Below are positions 11,258-22,314 of a DNA stretch of 64,000 nucleotides, piece after piece. Source of the stretch: Salticus scenicus (lineage: Eukaryota > Arthropoda > Arachnida > Araneae > Salticidae); contig OZ005660.1 in assembly GCA_963930645.1 (NCBI GenBank), forward strand, positions 196,807,427-196,871,426, read 5' to 3'. The notes beneath the pieces were generated by a model. The model saw nothing but the letters and a program-made list of their open reading frames with translations. It did no database searches and was not told where the DNA came from. The position numbers were made by a program, and so were the translations under genes. The stretch's first letter is position 1. Each line of letters opens with the position of its first letter.

Positions 11258-11474
11258 CATGTCACTTGTCAATTATTCTAATTTATTTTGTAATAGTGTT
11301 ATAAACAGTCTTTTTTTTTTTTCTTTATCACACCACATTTTTTTCAATGAAAAATTTTGTTCTTATTAAATCATAAGCACACATAGGAGAGAATTCGTGT
11401 AGAAGGAAAGTGGTATCAAGGAAATGTGGGTATTAAAAATGTTACGGAATAAATTAGAATAATTGGCAGATGTG
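11258..11474. mobile_element. Family C hAT-like MITE, diverged
   Basis: Left end CACTTGTCAATTATTCTAAT and right end TAGAATAATTGGCAGATGTG are imperfect inverse copies, with TTTATCACACCAC and GGTATCAAGG blocks inside. Old copy; boundaries approximate. Confidence 0.4.
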
Positions 11475-12615
11475 CATAAATATATATATATATATATATA
11501 TTGGCAGTCCTGTTAGTTATACGATCAATATTTCATAAAGAAGATATGGCAAAAGAAATTTATTTTTTCGTATAACAATATTATCCTTGTGTATAGTGCA
11601 AAATTGCATTCGGTAAGCGTAACAAATTTGCTCTACCAGAAAGAAAAAAAAAAGGCAAAAATATATTATTAAGATTTAGTTGCTAATAATATATTAAAAC
11701 TCTTATGAAACTTTCACTTGTAAAAAAATAAATAAATAAATTAAATAGGATTTTAAGTAAAGAAAGATAAATTGAATTTCCTTGTAAGAATACGAAAAAT
11801 CAATTGTTTCACTAACGTAATAATAATGAAATATATTTAAATTACATTAAATCTTATAACACTCTTCAAATAAATATTTGCTTAGTAAGGAAAAATATAT
11901 TCAAGATCAAGAGTAAATGTATTTAATTTTGTTTGAAAATCATTTTATTGTATTGAATTAAAAGCCTTAAACAAATTAATGATATTTTTAGTATCTAAAT
12001 ATAAATATTCATCTGTTTATTGAAGGTAATAATATTTTACTAAACAAATAATTATATTATCTACATTGGAAATTTACGAATGTAATAAGCGAATAAAACG
12101 CACGAAATATGTTTACATGCTCGATAAATATGTTTGCTTAAAAATATTTAATGTACATTTCATTCTTTCTTAAACTATAGCTTATTTATTTAATGCAATG
12201 AATCGTGTTAAAATAATTTAATTATTTTATCGTTTTAGCAAAGCACAAATATTTTCATTTTATGGTATTGATTTCTTCTGTTTTACAAGTATTAGAACTG
12301 GGATAGTCATTCAAAGCAAAAAAGAATATTTGCTTGAAACATTTTCAGTTCCTTGTATTATTCTTTGAATAAACAATTATAAAAAACTTTTCTTTTCATT
12401 CTTTTTTCTAAAATGCCAACGCTCTGTTTTGTAGAAAAATCTCAAAAGTTAAATAATTGTTGAACAATTAACTACTGTTACAACTACTAATAATAATGAC
12501 ATCAGTTATTTGGTTATAGTATTAAAAAATGATGATTTTCTCTTTAGTAGAAAATAATTCGTTAATAATCGGTAGTTTTGACTCTATGAATACACTTTAT
12601 TCAACTAATATTATT
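11475..12615. other. AT-rich spacer, no gene seen
   Basis: TA dinucleotide run at 11480-11501 and an AAAT repeat near 11725. Nothing else recognised in about 1.1 kb. Confidence 0.4.
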
Positions 12616-12878
12616 GAAACAAACAAGAGTTGCCTACTCGAATTTTGACTTGTCCCTACGATGGCTCAAAATGTCCCTTTTTTGATAATAAAAAACCCTA
12701 ATTTAATGCTGAGAAATTCCGTTGGATGTACTTTCATCCCTAGGGTATCCTGAGGATGTCATGAGTAGAAACGGTTGCTCCAAATGCCCCTAAACGTCCC
12801 TAAACGCTGCAGAAAACTGCTATAAGTAGTCCCTATGCATAGGGACAAATCCCTGCAGTAGGCAACACTGAAACAAAC
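12616..12878. mobile_element. hAT-like MITE with long duplication
   Basis: The element proper is about 12625-12869. The left end AGAGTTGCCTACTCG and right end GCAGTAGGCAACACT are inverse copies. The direct repeat GAAACAAAC stands at 12616-12624 and 12870-12878, which fits an 8-9 bp target duplication. An internal perfect palindrome, GTCCCTATGCATAGGGAC, lies at about 12829-12846. Less A/T-rich than the surroundings; non-coding. Confidence 0.7.
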
Positions 12879-12889
12879 CACAACAAATC

Positions 12890-13410
12890 TCATTTGTACC
12901 AAAAAAGCTAAAAGGGTTTATACATACCGCAGAACAGCAGTAGCGAAGTGTCCGTGGAAGCGATGGAAGTAGCGCTTCCTCTATTTAAGATTTTTAAAAA
13001 GTAATTAAGTAACGCCTGCTCGTCGAAAGACTGAATTGATTCTTCCTCTGCATTTGGAAGCGCTTCGCTTCGGCGCTTCCATAGTTTTCTGAACCACGCC
13101 TCGCCCCTGCAGAACAGGTATATCTTTTGATCAGGAACAATAACCATCAGTGTATCGCAACGTCTGTCTAAGACAAGGCGCAAACAAGTAAGCACAACTA
13201 ACTGATTTCGAATTGAGTGTTATCGCTTTGTAGTTAGCGCAATGAATGTCGATGGTTCGGCGTGATATCATTCTAGGAATGTCCTGTAAATTCTTTTCTA
13301 ATTTCGATATGGCTTCAAGATTTTTATAACACAACAATTCCATTACCGAAAAATTTCTCAATCAATTCGCCAAATTCATTGTTAAGGAGTGAAGTTTGCT
13401 GGCAAAGTCA
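12890..13410 (-). other. GC-richer patch, possible decayed exon
   Basis: Base composition is closer to coding than its neighbours. The minus strand has overlapping small frames (12908-13195 and 13131-13361) and a donor-like CTGCGGTATGT at about 12920-12930. No product recognised, stops occur in each frame, and a real gene is not shown. An old gene fragment captured by a transposon would fit as well. Confidence 0.2.
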
Positions 13411-13534
13411 AACACCGCAAAAGTCAATAGAGAGCTCGGATATTTATTATGTTTGTAAATCTATTTCTTTTCTGTAACATTTTAAAAATTTAAAAAAAAA
13501 AAGTGGTTTAATCCTTTCAAACAATATTATATTG

Positions 13535-13554
13535 GTATATATATACATACATAC

Positions 13555-13587
<33 letters not shown>

Positions 13588-13595
13588 CATATACA
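13535..13595. repeat. TA/CATA microsatellite
   Basis: Alternating TATATA and CATACATA units. Serves as the target flank of the next element. Confidence 0.8.
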
Positions 13596-13745
13596 CGTAG
13601 CTGCCAATGTTTACGTTTTCGGCTACTAAAAACTTTAAATAAAAATTTTATTTTATTTTATCATTAGAAACTGTTAAATAAATATATAAAAAGTTCCTAC
13701 TAAACTTTTTCCGGTAAACAAAATAAGTCAAAATTGGTAGCTATG
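13596..13745. mobile_element. hAT-like MITE
   Basis: Left end CGTAGCTGCCAATGTTTACG and right end CAAAATTGGTAGCTATG are inverse copies, followed inwards by TTTTCGGCTAC and TTTTTCCGGTAAAC. About 150 bp, non-coding, flanked by TATAC-type microsatellite sequence that hides the exact duplication. Confidence 0.55.
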
Positions 13746-13757
13746 TATATACGTATA

Positions 13758-15451
13758 CACTAAGCGACAAAAAAAAAAAATTCACACTTGGATATTTTCC
13801 ATTTTTTTTTTTTTTGTTTCTGTAATCGCTAATTTTATTGCTTCAAAAGTAAATTCTTTAACGGATTTTATTACGTTGTATTCCACGTACAATTTAGGAT
13901 TGAGCCAAGTGTTAAAAACAAGATGCAATTGTTCGAAGAATTGAAATTTTAGAAAGTATTTTAAAAATGGCAAGATTATGACAATTAATGATACCACAAA
14001 AAATATTAATTTTAGAGCCAAAAAATAAAAATTTTAATATGTGGGATGTTAAAATGATTAAATGTTAACAAAATATTAGTGATCCCGTTTTAAGAAAGAT
14101 ATAACATTTTTTGGCTGTTTAAACTGCATATTTATCCTTAGGTGGCCACGTTACTCATCCAGTCGAAATGACCACAAGTTAAAAAGCCAGTGATTAAAAA
14201 ATCAGTTTGTATTACATTTAGAACATAGCAGGGATTCAGAAAAAGTGTTTGATAACATAATTTATATAAATACAGTGCAATAACAATTAAACAAAGCAGG
14301 TTTAATTGCCAAAAAATCTGGAAAAGTCCATTCTTAACGAAAGGAATTAGAAAACTAAGACTTTAAAGGGGTAAAAATTTTTTTAAATGATTGGGTTAAT
14401 TATTGGGTTGAAGTGGTCTCTCTGATGAGTCAAGTTTAACTTATTTCGAACTGACGGAAACAAGCAGATATGATCACGAAAATGTGACTGACTTAAAGAA
14501 AATCGCTCTTTTAAAACAATGGCATATTCCCCATACATTACGATACGAAAATGCATAATTTTTCAGTGAATCTGGCAAATTTTCATGTTCAAAGGGCCAA
14601 TTAACCCGAAATAAAATTTGGCCATTAAAAATATGATACCTGATAGACAGTTTTGGAGGTATTTCAGACTCTTCCATTATCAGCATTACAAGATGATAAT
14701 GAAACTTCTTACATGGCGCCTGTGGTTCGTTTATTTGATTCAAGTTGTTAAAATTACCTATCCATTCTCATAATCATTTATAATTTTGTAAGTTATTATA
14801 ACTTTTTTTTACTTAAAATTAAATCCCACAAAGAATATCGCAGGCTTTCTTCTTTCTTAGACCTGAAGATTGTCCTAATCTCAATCTGCTCGGAAATGTT
14901 TAGTCTATAAAAGAAGGTGTAGATTAGAAATTTATAGCCTAACTCTTTGCACGAACTAGAAAAAAATATTTGTGATATTCGACACAGTAAAATTTATGAG
15001 TTTCATGTTAAAAAACTGTAAAATACTATGACATTGCGCATTAAAGCAGTAATTCCATATAAAGACGGAATTATCCAATCCAGAATACATATTTTTAATA
15101 AATAATTGTTTAGATCTAACAAATAAATTGTTTTATTTCATACATTAAAATAATACTTGTTTATTTCATATAATAAATCCTAATAGAATACAAATTATAT
15201 GTTTTTTATATTACGTTTAAAAAGAAAATTATCTGTAAATTTTTATTAAATACTTAATAGAGTGTAATAAAACGAATTATTAAATCGAAATTGTACATAG
15301 GTATCACGTTATGATCTCCATATTATACAAACATAACAATTTTATTTGCTGCAATCATTAGTTTTTAAATTATTACAAACTCAAAAGGTATTAGTCAAAT
15401 TTTCTAAAGTGCGGCTTTTTTTTTTTTTTTTTTTTTTTTTGTCGCTTAGTG
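13758..15451 (+). mobile_element. Decayed Tc1/mariner transposon
   Basis: The ends CACTAAGCGACA plus an A-run (13758 onward) and a T-run plus TGTCGCTTAGTG (to 15451) are perfect inverse copies, each flanked by TA (13756-13757 and 15452-15453), the Tc1/mariner target. At about 1.7 kb the length is that of a full element. A transposase on the plus strand is readable in pieces (next entry). The T-runs inside the ends have expanded. A dead copy, possibly still mobile in trans while its ends were intact. Confidence 0.8.
14290..15105 (+). pseudogene. Tc1-like transposase, decayed
   Basis: Tc1/mariner transposases cut and paste DNA with a DDE/D catalytic triad. Three landmarks remain. Around 14400-14460 the plus strand keeps the residues of the W..SDES.FNLF..DG block, with KFNLF readable but stops in place of the preceding acidic residues. 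At 14859-14903 it reads PEDCPNLNLLGNV, matching the SPDLNPIENVW block that carries the last catalytic acid; that E is G here and a TAG replaces the W. At about 15029-15105 it reads TLRIKAVIPYKDG, matching the C-terminal RIKAVIKNKGG pattern. Several stops and frameshifts separate the blocks. Long minus-strand frames here are shadows. Identification rests on family patterns from memory. Confidence 0.7.
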
Positions 15452-15453
15452 TA

Positions 15454-15890
15454 TATACATTTTAAATAGTCTTCAACAATAATAAATAAAAACCCCTTTT
15501 AATGAGAAGTACTGATTAGGACATGTGATTTCGATCTTTAGTATATTGCACATATTTAATGCATGAAAAAAATCATTTTAACAAGAACAAAAAGCGATAT
15601 AAACTGAATCTTTGTCCGTATTACAACGCGCACACAAAAAATTGTTTTATTGGAATAACAAAGTTTTTGTTAGATAAGCCAAATCTCGAATCCAGTATTT
15701 ACTTTGTATATACAAAAGAAAGTAATAAAAAAAACCCTTATTTTTAAAAATAGTAGTATTTATTTAACTATACGTAAATTAGATTCTTAAACGTCATTAT
15801 TTTTTTTAAAGTAATCTTTTTTTGCTATATCACAGAATTTCAACCATACCTAAGTCAAATATTATTTAAAAAAATAGGCATTAACCCTTT
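15454..15890. other. AT-rich spacer, no gene seen
   Basis: The small plus frame at 15559-15747 is lysine/asparagine-rich, A/T-driven, and has no support. Confidence 0.4.
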
Positions 15891-16109
15891 CATGCGCGGT
15901 GGGATATATTTTATACCACCTAATTTCACTTCCCAACTGCAAGAATTCATCCCAGAAATTTTTTAGATAAAACTTACGTTTTTAACGTATCAGAAAAGGC
16001 CGGTTTTTTTAACCTTAAAATTCAAAATTACTTTTACTTTAATTTATTTCACAAATTCCGGTGGCTGTAATTTAAAGGATCCGAATTATCTTGCGCCGGA
16101 AAGGGTTAA
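15891..16109. mobile_element. piggyBac-like MITE, copy 1
   Basis: Bounded by TTAA (15891-15894 and 16106-16109) with ends TTAACCCTTTCATGCGCGG and GCGCCGGAAAGGGTTAA. TTAA target and CCCTTT ends are piggyBac features. A second copy at 42210-42441 shares the inner block ATATCAGAAAAGGCCG-TTT and the AATTCCGGTGGC block. About 219 bp, non-coding. Confidence 0.75.
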
Positions 16110-16931
16110 AGAATGCCTCGGGCTTGGTCATCCTCTGGAGGATAGATTGTTGGAAGACTCTGTAATTTTTGATTAATATTTTTACAAAATCTTTTGTTGG
16201 TTATATCTGCTATATTTTGATCTCTTGTAAAAATATATACTTTTGACTACAAATTATTATTATTATCTTTAACTTCAAAAGTATTATATAAACTATTAAA
16301 TAAAAGTTATCCGCAGCGTTTTCGTTTCGACATCTTACTTCATTCTTGGCGTATGATGGCTTATGGTATTTCATTGTAAAATACACATTTTCAGGAAGCA
16401 TTATTATACAGGCTTTCCCTTAATTTATGGGCGAAATTTTAACCATCAGATGACTTTTGAAAAGGGCAAAATTGTAATGTTGTTTTCGCTGCATAATTTT
16501 TTCAATGTACTAAATTAATGTTTATTTCAATTTGAGACTAAAAATGTAACTTGTACATGATTATAATCCGTATGACTACTATTTACGGTCTTCAAACTAG
16601 GAAAACAATCTAAAATTCTATAAGTATATAATTTTAAATTATAAGTGTATTATAGAAAAAAGAACTGCTTAGTGACCGGATATATGTGTCAGCGGCAGTC
16701 AGATTGTTAAGAGTAGATAAAATGTATATAAAGAAGCTTATTTTGTATAGCAGTATGAGGTCGGAAACGTAAAGTGTAGAAGAAAAAAATTATAAAAGCA
16801 TTGCACTCCAGAATGAAAAAAAAGAAAAAACGGGAAAAATCCACAGAAATCAGCATGAAAAAGGAAAAATAAAATGGATAATAACAAATGTGTGAAACAA
16901 ACTATTAAAACCAGTCAAAAAATAAAGGAAA
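16110..16931. other. Spacer downstream of copia; possible 3' LTR not resolved
   Basis: The copia 3' LTR is expected here, just below the polypurine tract. A TATAAAAG word lies near 16789-16797. I could not find a matching copy upstream of gag, so no LTR is called. Confidence 0.35.
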
Positions 16932-16940
16932 TCCCCCTTC
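16932..16940 (-). other. Candidate copia polypurine tract
   Basis: On the minus strand GAAGGGGGA lies about 16 nt after the pol stop, where copia elements place the plus-strand primer. The LTR start that should follow was not confirmed. Confidence 0.45.
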
Positions 16941-16955
16941 AGCTCCATAAATCTT

Positions 16956-19280
16956 TTAAGTTCCACTAATCAGTTTCAATTTCTCTCGGTGTTTTTCGTG
17001 AATCTGTCTTGGAAGTGCCTTGGTGAAGATATCACCAGTCATTTTTTCACTTGGACAATATTCGGGTTCTATCACACCTTTTTCTTTTAAATCCTTTAAG
17101 TAGTTGAATTGCAGGTCAACATGTTTCAGTTTTCCAGTAAAACCGATGTCTATCAGTTTTATACACGAAATATTGTCTTGAAAAACTTTGATAGGTAACT
17201 CTTGAGGCAAGTGCAAGTCTTTTAATAATTTTAGTATCCACATGATTTCTTTCGCAGCAGTCGTGGCAGAAATAAATTCGGCCTCAGCCGACGAAAGAGC
17301 GACACAATTTTGCCGTTTTGTGATCCATTGAATAGGATTATCTCCTATCATGAAAACACTGCCTGATGTTGATTTTCTGTTGGACTTGTCTCCTCCCCAG
17401 TCCGCATCTGCGTAAACTACCAGTTTAGGTTTTTCATTGGCACTGATAACGAAATTTAGATTTTTTGTGGTATTTAAATACCTGACAACTCTTTTTACTG
17501 TTTCCCAGTCCTTTTTTCTTGGACTTTCATTTCTCCTACTTAATATGTTTACGGCAGCTAATATGTCAGGACGGCTAACTGTAGCCAAATATAGCAAGCT
17601 TCCTATTGTTTGTCGGTATTTAGTGTTGTTTTCTAATGGGTTATCATTATCATCAAATTTTAAGTAATTTGTTTCCATTGGTGTATATGTTGGTTTAGAG
17701 ATTTCTAAATTTAATTTACGTACTAACTCTTCGATTTTGAGTTTTTGATTTATTTCGAAATCCCCTCTATCATTTCTAGTTATTTTCATGCCCAAATAGA
17801 AACTAACCTCTCCTAAATCCTTAACTTCGAATTCTTTGCTTAATTTCCTTATTATTTCATTAATTTGCCCGTTATTTCCGGCAATTAATATGTCATCGAC
17901 ATATACTATAATAAATGAAATGTTGTCTGACGTATTGTTTACATAGAGGCATGAATCAGCTTTGCTCTCGACATAATTTAGGGTTTTTAGGAAACTCCCA
18001 ATTTTTAAGTACCAAGCTCTAGCAGCTTGTTTAAGCCCATAAATTGATTTGTTCAACCTACACACTTTATTTTCTTCCCCTGGATTAATAAAACCGTCGG
18101 GTTGTTGCATATACAGTTCTTCGTTTAAGTCACCGTGTAGGAATGCTGTTTTAATGTCTATGTGTCTTATATTTAATTTGTGGTAAGCTGCAGAGTTTAG
18201 GAAAGAACGTATTGTAGTATAGGACACCACCGGTGCAAATGTTTCATCATAATCTTCCCCAAATTTTTGGAGAAATCCCTGAGCTACCAGTCGTGCTTTA
18301 AATTTTTGTATTTTCCCGGAGTCATCATATTTTGTTTTAAAGGTCCACTTTGAACCGATAATTTTCTTTCCTTGTGGTGGATCTACTAATGTCCACGTGT
18401 TGTGTTCTTTTAACGATGATATTTCATCCTCTGCTGCTTTTATCCAATTATTTTTCTCAACGGGATTTGTGAGATTTTGAACTTCCGCCCAACTTTGCGG
18501 TTCATGTATTGGATCATGTTTTACCATGTAAATTAGTCGATCTGGAGGTACACCGATATTAGATCTCGAGGATCTTCTAGGTTCATTGTTTATTTCAAGT
18601 GTTTGTTCGGTGTTATTTTCAGGTGTGTCATTAAGTTCTATATTTACAGTTTCCTTTTGACTAATATCATTTTCTGGTTTTTCTTGTGATGAGAGTTTAG
18701 AGTTTTGATTTTCTATAAATTTAACCGTTCTTGCGATAATAATACCTTTTCCTCCCGTGTAAATCCTGTATCCCTTTGATCTATAGTCATAACCTACGAA
18801 GATTCCCTCTTGCGCTTTATTGTCTAATTTTCTTCTTATTTGTTTGTTTATGTACGCAAAAGCTTTACACCCGAATACTCTCAAATGAGATAAATCAGGT
18901 TTAATTCCATTCCATAATTCGTAGGGACTTTTATTATTTCCTTTTGTGGGGAGTCTATTAATAATATAGTTTGCTGTGTTGACAGCTTCCCCCCAAAATT
19001 GCTTATCTAGATTTGCTTCTGATAGCATACTTCTCACCATTTCTACCAGTGTTCTGTTTTTCCTTTCAGCCACTCCGTTTTGTGCTGGGCAATAAGGAAC
19101 TGTAAGTTCGTGTTTAATTCCCATTTGATTTAGGTAATTTTCTATTTCACTTCCCACATATTCTCTCCCGTTATCAGATCTGACTCTTTCAGGTAATTTT
19201 CCAAACTTATTTTTGACTAATGCTATATATTGTTTGAGCATGGTTAATACCTCGCTTCTATGTTTCAAGAGATAAATCAT
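16956..19280 (-). CDS. Copia pol: integrase C-part, RT, RNase H
   Basis: This is the downstream part of a Ty1/copia gag-pol polyprotein. Integrase: D36 in SDNGREY and E72 in NGVAERKN, 35 residues between, are the second and third catalytic acids. Reverse transcriptase: IGSKWTFK near 308, D375 in HIDIKTAF, and the YVDD catalytic box at 460-463. RNase H: D625 in VVYADADW, then SSAEAEF near 663-669 and KHVDLQFNYLKD near 719-730. The C-terminus TGDIFTKAL matches the family end. The first methionine is not the true start: the frame upstream is 19297-20892, separated by a one-base homopolymer shift around 19310. Length is normal for the C-terminal portion. No inner stop, so this copy is young or recently active. 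Confidence 0.93.
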   Translation of the reverse strand: MIYLLKHRSEVLTMLKQYIALVKNKFGKLPERVRSDNGREYVGSEIENYLNQMGIKHELTVPYCPAQNGVAERKNRTLVEMVRSMLSEANLDKQFWGEAVNTANYIINRLPTKGNNKSPYELWNGIKPDLSHLRVFGCKAFAYINKQIRRKLDNKAQEGIFVGYDYRSKGYRIYTGGKGIIIARTVKFIENQNSKLSSQEKPENDISQKETVNIELNDTPENNTEQTLEINNEPRRSSRSNIGVPPDRLIYMVKHDPIHEPQSWAEVQNLTNPVEKNNWIKAAEDEISSLKEHNTWTLVDPPQGKKIIGSKWTFKTKYDDSGKIQKFKARLVAQGFLQKFGEDYDETFAPVVSYTTIRSFLNSAAYHKLNIRHIDIKTAFLHGDLNEELYMQQPDGFINPGEENKVCRLNKSIYGLKQAARAWYLKIGSFLKTLNYVESKADSCLYVNNTSDNISFIIVYVDDILIAGNNGQINEIIRKLSKEFEVKDLGEVSFYLGMKITRNDRGDFEINQKLKIEELVRKLNLEISKPTYTPMETNYLKFDDNDNPLENNTKYRQTIGSLLYLATVSRPDILAAVNILSRRNESPRKKDWETVKRVVRYLNTTKNLNFVISANEKPKLVVYADADWGGDKSNRKSTSGSVFMIGDNPIQWITKRQNCVALSSAEAEFISATTAAKEIMWILKLLKDLHLPQELPIKVFQDNISCIKLIDIGFTGKLKHVDLQFNYLKDLKEKGVIEPEYCPSEKMTGDIFTKALPRQIHEKHREKLKLISGT

Positions 19281-19296
19281 GCAGAATCTGGTGTAA

Positions 19297-20892
19297 TCAT
19301 CGATGAACGTTAAAAAAATATGTTTTCCCCCCTATGGTGGGTGTTTGAAATGGCCCACAGATGTCTGTATGTATTAATTCAAGTACTCTATTAGTCCTGT
19401 ATTTAGATTGCTGTGGATATGGTAAATCTGTCAGTTTTTCTTTAATGCATGTTTCGCATGTTTTGTCATGTTTGCAGAAATTTATATTAATTCCCACTGC
19501 TAGTTCCTTATCCATAATGTGTTTTATGTCAGCATAATTTCTATGACCGAGCCGCTTGTGCCAAAGCGTGATACAATTCTTATTGTTACATTCGTGAGTT
19601 AAATTAATATGTTCATTTGAACTGTTTTGGGGTTGTTTTACTTCATATAAGTTACCCTTTAGTTCCCCCTCAAGGAAGGTTTTTCCGAATTTTTGTAGTA
19701 TACATTTATCATTTTTGAAAATTAACGTGCAGCCATTTTTGGTGGCTTTACTAACAGAAATTAAATTTGTTTCGAGGTCTGGTACAAAAAGTACGTCGAG
19801 TAACTTTATTTTGTTTATTTCCCCCTCAGATGTTTCGGTAGTAATAACTACATCACCTGAGCCCTGTGATGTTAAAATATTTCCGTTTGCTATGACAACA
19901 TTTGAATTGTCATAATTTTTTATTTCACTAAATAAATTTTTGTTATTTGTGATATGCGAGGAGGAGCCGCTATCTACGATCCAATTGTTTTTGTTTTCTT
20001 TACAGGCGATGAATGCTAAATTTTTTAATTTATTTCTTGTATGAGTTTCATCGTCGGATGCATTTGATTCATCCCTGTCATGTTTCATTTTTGGTTCACT
20101 ATTTTCAAAACATAAAGATGAATTAAAGTTTTTATTTTTATTGTTATAGCCACTTGATGAATAGTTTTGTTTTTTGTTTTTGTCTTTTCTGTACCAACAG
20201 TCGTTGGTATTATGATTTTTCATCTTGCAGTATGTGCAGAATTTATTCACTTGTTTTTTCGGAAAGTTTTGTTTGTGTCTTTTAATTTGATAAGCTATGG
20301 CATTATCATCAACTTGCAACGCTTTGTTATTACAAGATCTTCTGTTATATTCATCCATCAGCTTACTTTGAATATAACTTGGTGTAAGATCCTCTTCAGA
20401 TTTTGCTTCTAAAGCAGTAATAAGAGGATCATATGACGGAGGTAGCGAACACAGTAAAAGTGCTGATAGATGAGAATCATTTATATTTTCGCCGATGGCA
20501 GTAAGTTTCTCTTTGATTTCTAAAATGTTTGTGATGTGTTTAATCATGTTGCCTCCTTCGGCTAATTTGCAGCTATACAAATTTTTTAGTAAGTATAACT
20601 TGCTTGAAAGGTTTGTACGTTCGTGTAAATTTTTTAGTTTGACCCATGTCTCTTTTGACGTGGACAAACCCTTTACGTGTACTATCTGATCATCACTAAT
20701 AAATAGGTTTATCATGGCTTTGGCTTTTTTGTCTTTTTTGGACCAATCTGAAGTGATAGGCTCTGGTGGAGTTTCAGTTATGGCGTCAAAAAGATCTTCT
20801 TTTATCAATAACATTTCTAGCTTAAAAGACCACGTAGCATAATTAGAAGCATTGAGCTTCTCAATAATTGCATTGTCTTTATAAGACGCCAT
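19297..20892 (-). CDS. Copia gag, protease, integrase N-part
   Basis: N-terminal part of the same copia polyprotein. Gag region 1-215 includes YATWSFKLEMLL (19-30), typical of copia gag. A CCHC zinc knuckle binds the RNA: C219, C222, H227, C232. Aspartic protease active site DSG at 307-309. Integrase zinc finger H445, H450, C479, C482 and first catalytic acid D510 in HTDICGPF. The start ATG at 20892 is chosen because the MASYKDNAIIEKLNASNY opening is the usual copia start. The frame ends early after GGKTYFF: a T-run (A-run at about 19311-19317 on the plus strand) seems one base too long, moving translation into a stop 17 bases before the next frame. The shift destroys the polyprotein unless it is a sequencing error. 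Confidence 0.92.
   Translation of the reverse strand: MASYKDNAIIEKLNASNYATWSFKLEMLLIKEDLFDAITETPPEPITSDWSKKDKKAKAMINLFISDDQIVHVKGLSTSKETWVKLKNLHERTNLSSKLYLLKNLYSCKLAEGGNMIKHITNILEIKEKLTAIGENINDSHLSALLLCSLPPSYDPLITALEAKSEEDLTPSYIQSKLMDEYNRRSCNNKALQVDDNAIAYQIKRHKQNFPKKQVNKFCTYCKMKNHNTNDCWYRKDKNKKQNYSSSGYNNKNKNFNSSLCFENSEPKMKHDRDESNASDDETHTRNKLKNLAFIACKENKNNWIVDSGSSSHITNNKNLFSEIKNYDNSNVVIANGNILTSQGSGDVVITTETSEGEINKIKLLDVLFVPDLETNLISVSKATKNGCTLIFKNDKCILQKFGKTFLEGELKGNLYEVKQPQNSSNEHINLTHECNNKNCITLWHKRLGHRNYADIKHIMDKELAVGININFCKHDKTCETCIKEKLTDLPYPQQSKYRTNRVLELIHTDICGPFQTPTIGGKTYFFNVHR
19305..19320 (-). other. Frameshift point between copia gag-pol halves
   Basis: A run of seven A on the plus strand. 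With six, the frame from gag would continue through the conserved integrase segment between the two open frames. A one-base insertion or a consensus error is the simplest reading. I do not think it is a programmed site, because copia elements usually encode one polyprotein and this lies inside integrase. Confidence 0.7.
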
Positions 20893-22000
20893 TTTTAAAT
20901 TTAATTTAATTTACAGTAATAACTTCCACCACTAATAGCCTATGTAATATGAATTTAATTATTGTATGCCAGAGATTTTTAAGTCGGTCTTCATAATCAA
21001 TGTTGAGTAAATCATTATTGAAAAATCACAACAAGGTAAGACTTTAAAGAAAAATAATAAGTTCTTCACTTACCTTGTATTTAGTAGTGCAGTAGGAGCT
21101 TCTGTCTCCGGCAATTAATATTGTAGTCCAAAAAAGGCTCATCTTCAAACTGGTGAATTAATCCTAATTTCATTTGTAACTTATTATTCTAACGAGGTTT
21201 GACTAATAATGAAAAGAATGTTCATTCAAATTAGCTAAAATAATACTGCAAATAATTTGATCTATAAATGTCTTTTTATTTGGATAAAGTTTAAGGGATG
21301 CATTTTTATGCATCCTTACTAGTTGAGGAAATGTTACAGACTACTAGAAGAATTTTTAAATTACAATTTTTAAGTATATCATTATGGATCATAAATTGTT
21401 ATATTATATTATATTATGACATTTGAAAGGAAAAATTAATATCTTATTTTGTTTATACTATCATTAAATTACATTGTTGAAATAAATAAAACAGTAATTT
21501 AGAATAACATGATTTCCCATAAAGTTTGAATTTAATAGTTCTGTAAAATAAATAATGGTTTGAAAATGTTTATTTAGAGAAGAGAAAGTCATTATGAGTC
21601 TATAAATCTTTCACTCGCGGTGTTCAAGGTCAAATTTAATTATAGTTGATATTACTTTGTTTATAGTTCTGAAATAAATGACAGTAAATAAATGAAAAGT
21701 TTATGGAGATGATAATACATCTATCAGGAAAAATAGTCAAGAAAAAAAAACTAAAGCGGTAGAAGAGTGGGCGACTTTGGGCTCACCGAAAGTATTCATT
21801 TCCGATGCAAAAACACTTCTCTATATTTTTTTTAACATATCCTAAAAGTTTGATCTGTGAATTAAGAAACGCCCTTTATATTTATTTTAAAATACACGAT
21901 TAGCATAGACGAATTAAAACAAAATATTATGTATTATCATACTTAATATTTTGCTAAAAGTGTTGCCCAGATGTAAATAAAACAATGAAAAAGACTATCC
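20893..22000. other. Copia leader region and spacer
   Basis: Should hold the copia 5' leader and 5' LTR. A 10-bp inverse pair, ACAAGGTAAG and CTTACCTTGT, lies at about 21031-21079. No sequence matching 16110-16931 was found by eye, so the 5' LTR is lost, diverged or unrecognised. Nothing else seen. Confidence 0.35.
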
Positions 22001-22314
22001 TTAACACTTTCGCGACCGCTGACGTAGATTCACGTCATTTGAAAATATGCAACTCCGCCAGTGGTCGTTTCTTTCGCAATTTGTAGGTTATTTATTTCTT
22101 AAGAATATACCCTATATACATATTTGTAAAATCAAATATATTATGGATACGAATACTTCGATTAGAAAGAATATAATTATAAAGTTTATCCGTTTATAAT
22201 ATAAGTGTGAATGCAGAAAATGTTGTTTTGAAATATTGTAATTTGGGAGAATAACGCCCACAGGCGGACTTTACCGTCAAAAAGACAAAAAACATGCGGT
22301 CGCGAAAGTGTTAA
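22001..22314. mobile_element. piggyBac-like MITE (family H), intact
   Basis: TTAA stands at both edges (22001-22004 and 22311-22314) and the ends TTAACACTTTCGCGACCGC and GCGGTCGCGAAAGTGTTAA are perfect inverses. About 314 bp, non-coding. It keeps the empty site TTTGGGAGAATAACGCCC near 22242-22260 that is interrupted in the second copy at 40594-41113. Confidence 0.8.

Noticed and set aside
17437..20689. Plus-strand frames opposite copia gag-pol
   Set aside because: Shadows of the minus-strand polyprotein.
16110..22000. Copia LTRs
   Set aside because: A polypurine tract is present, but I could not match sequence downstream of pol with sequence upstream of gag by eye, so no LTR pair is claimed.
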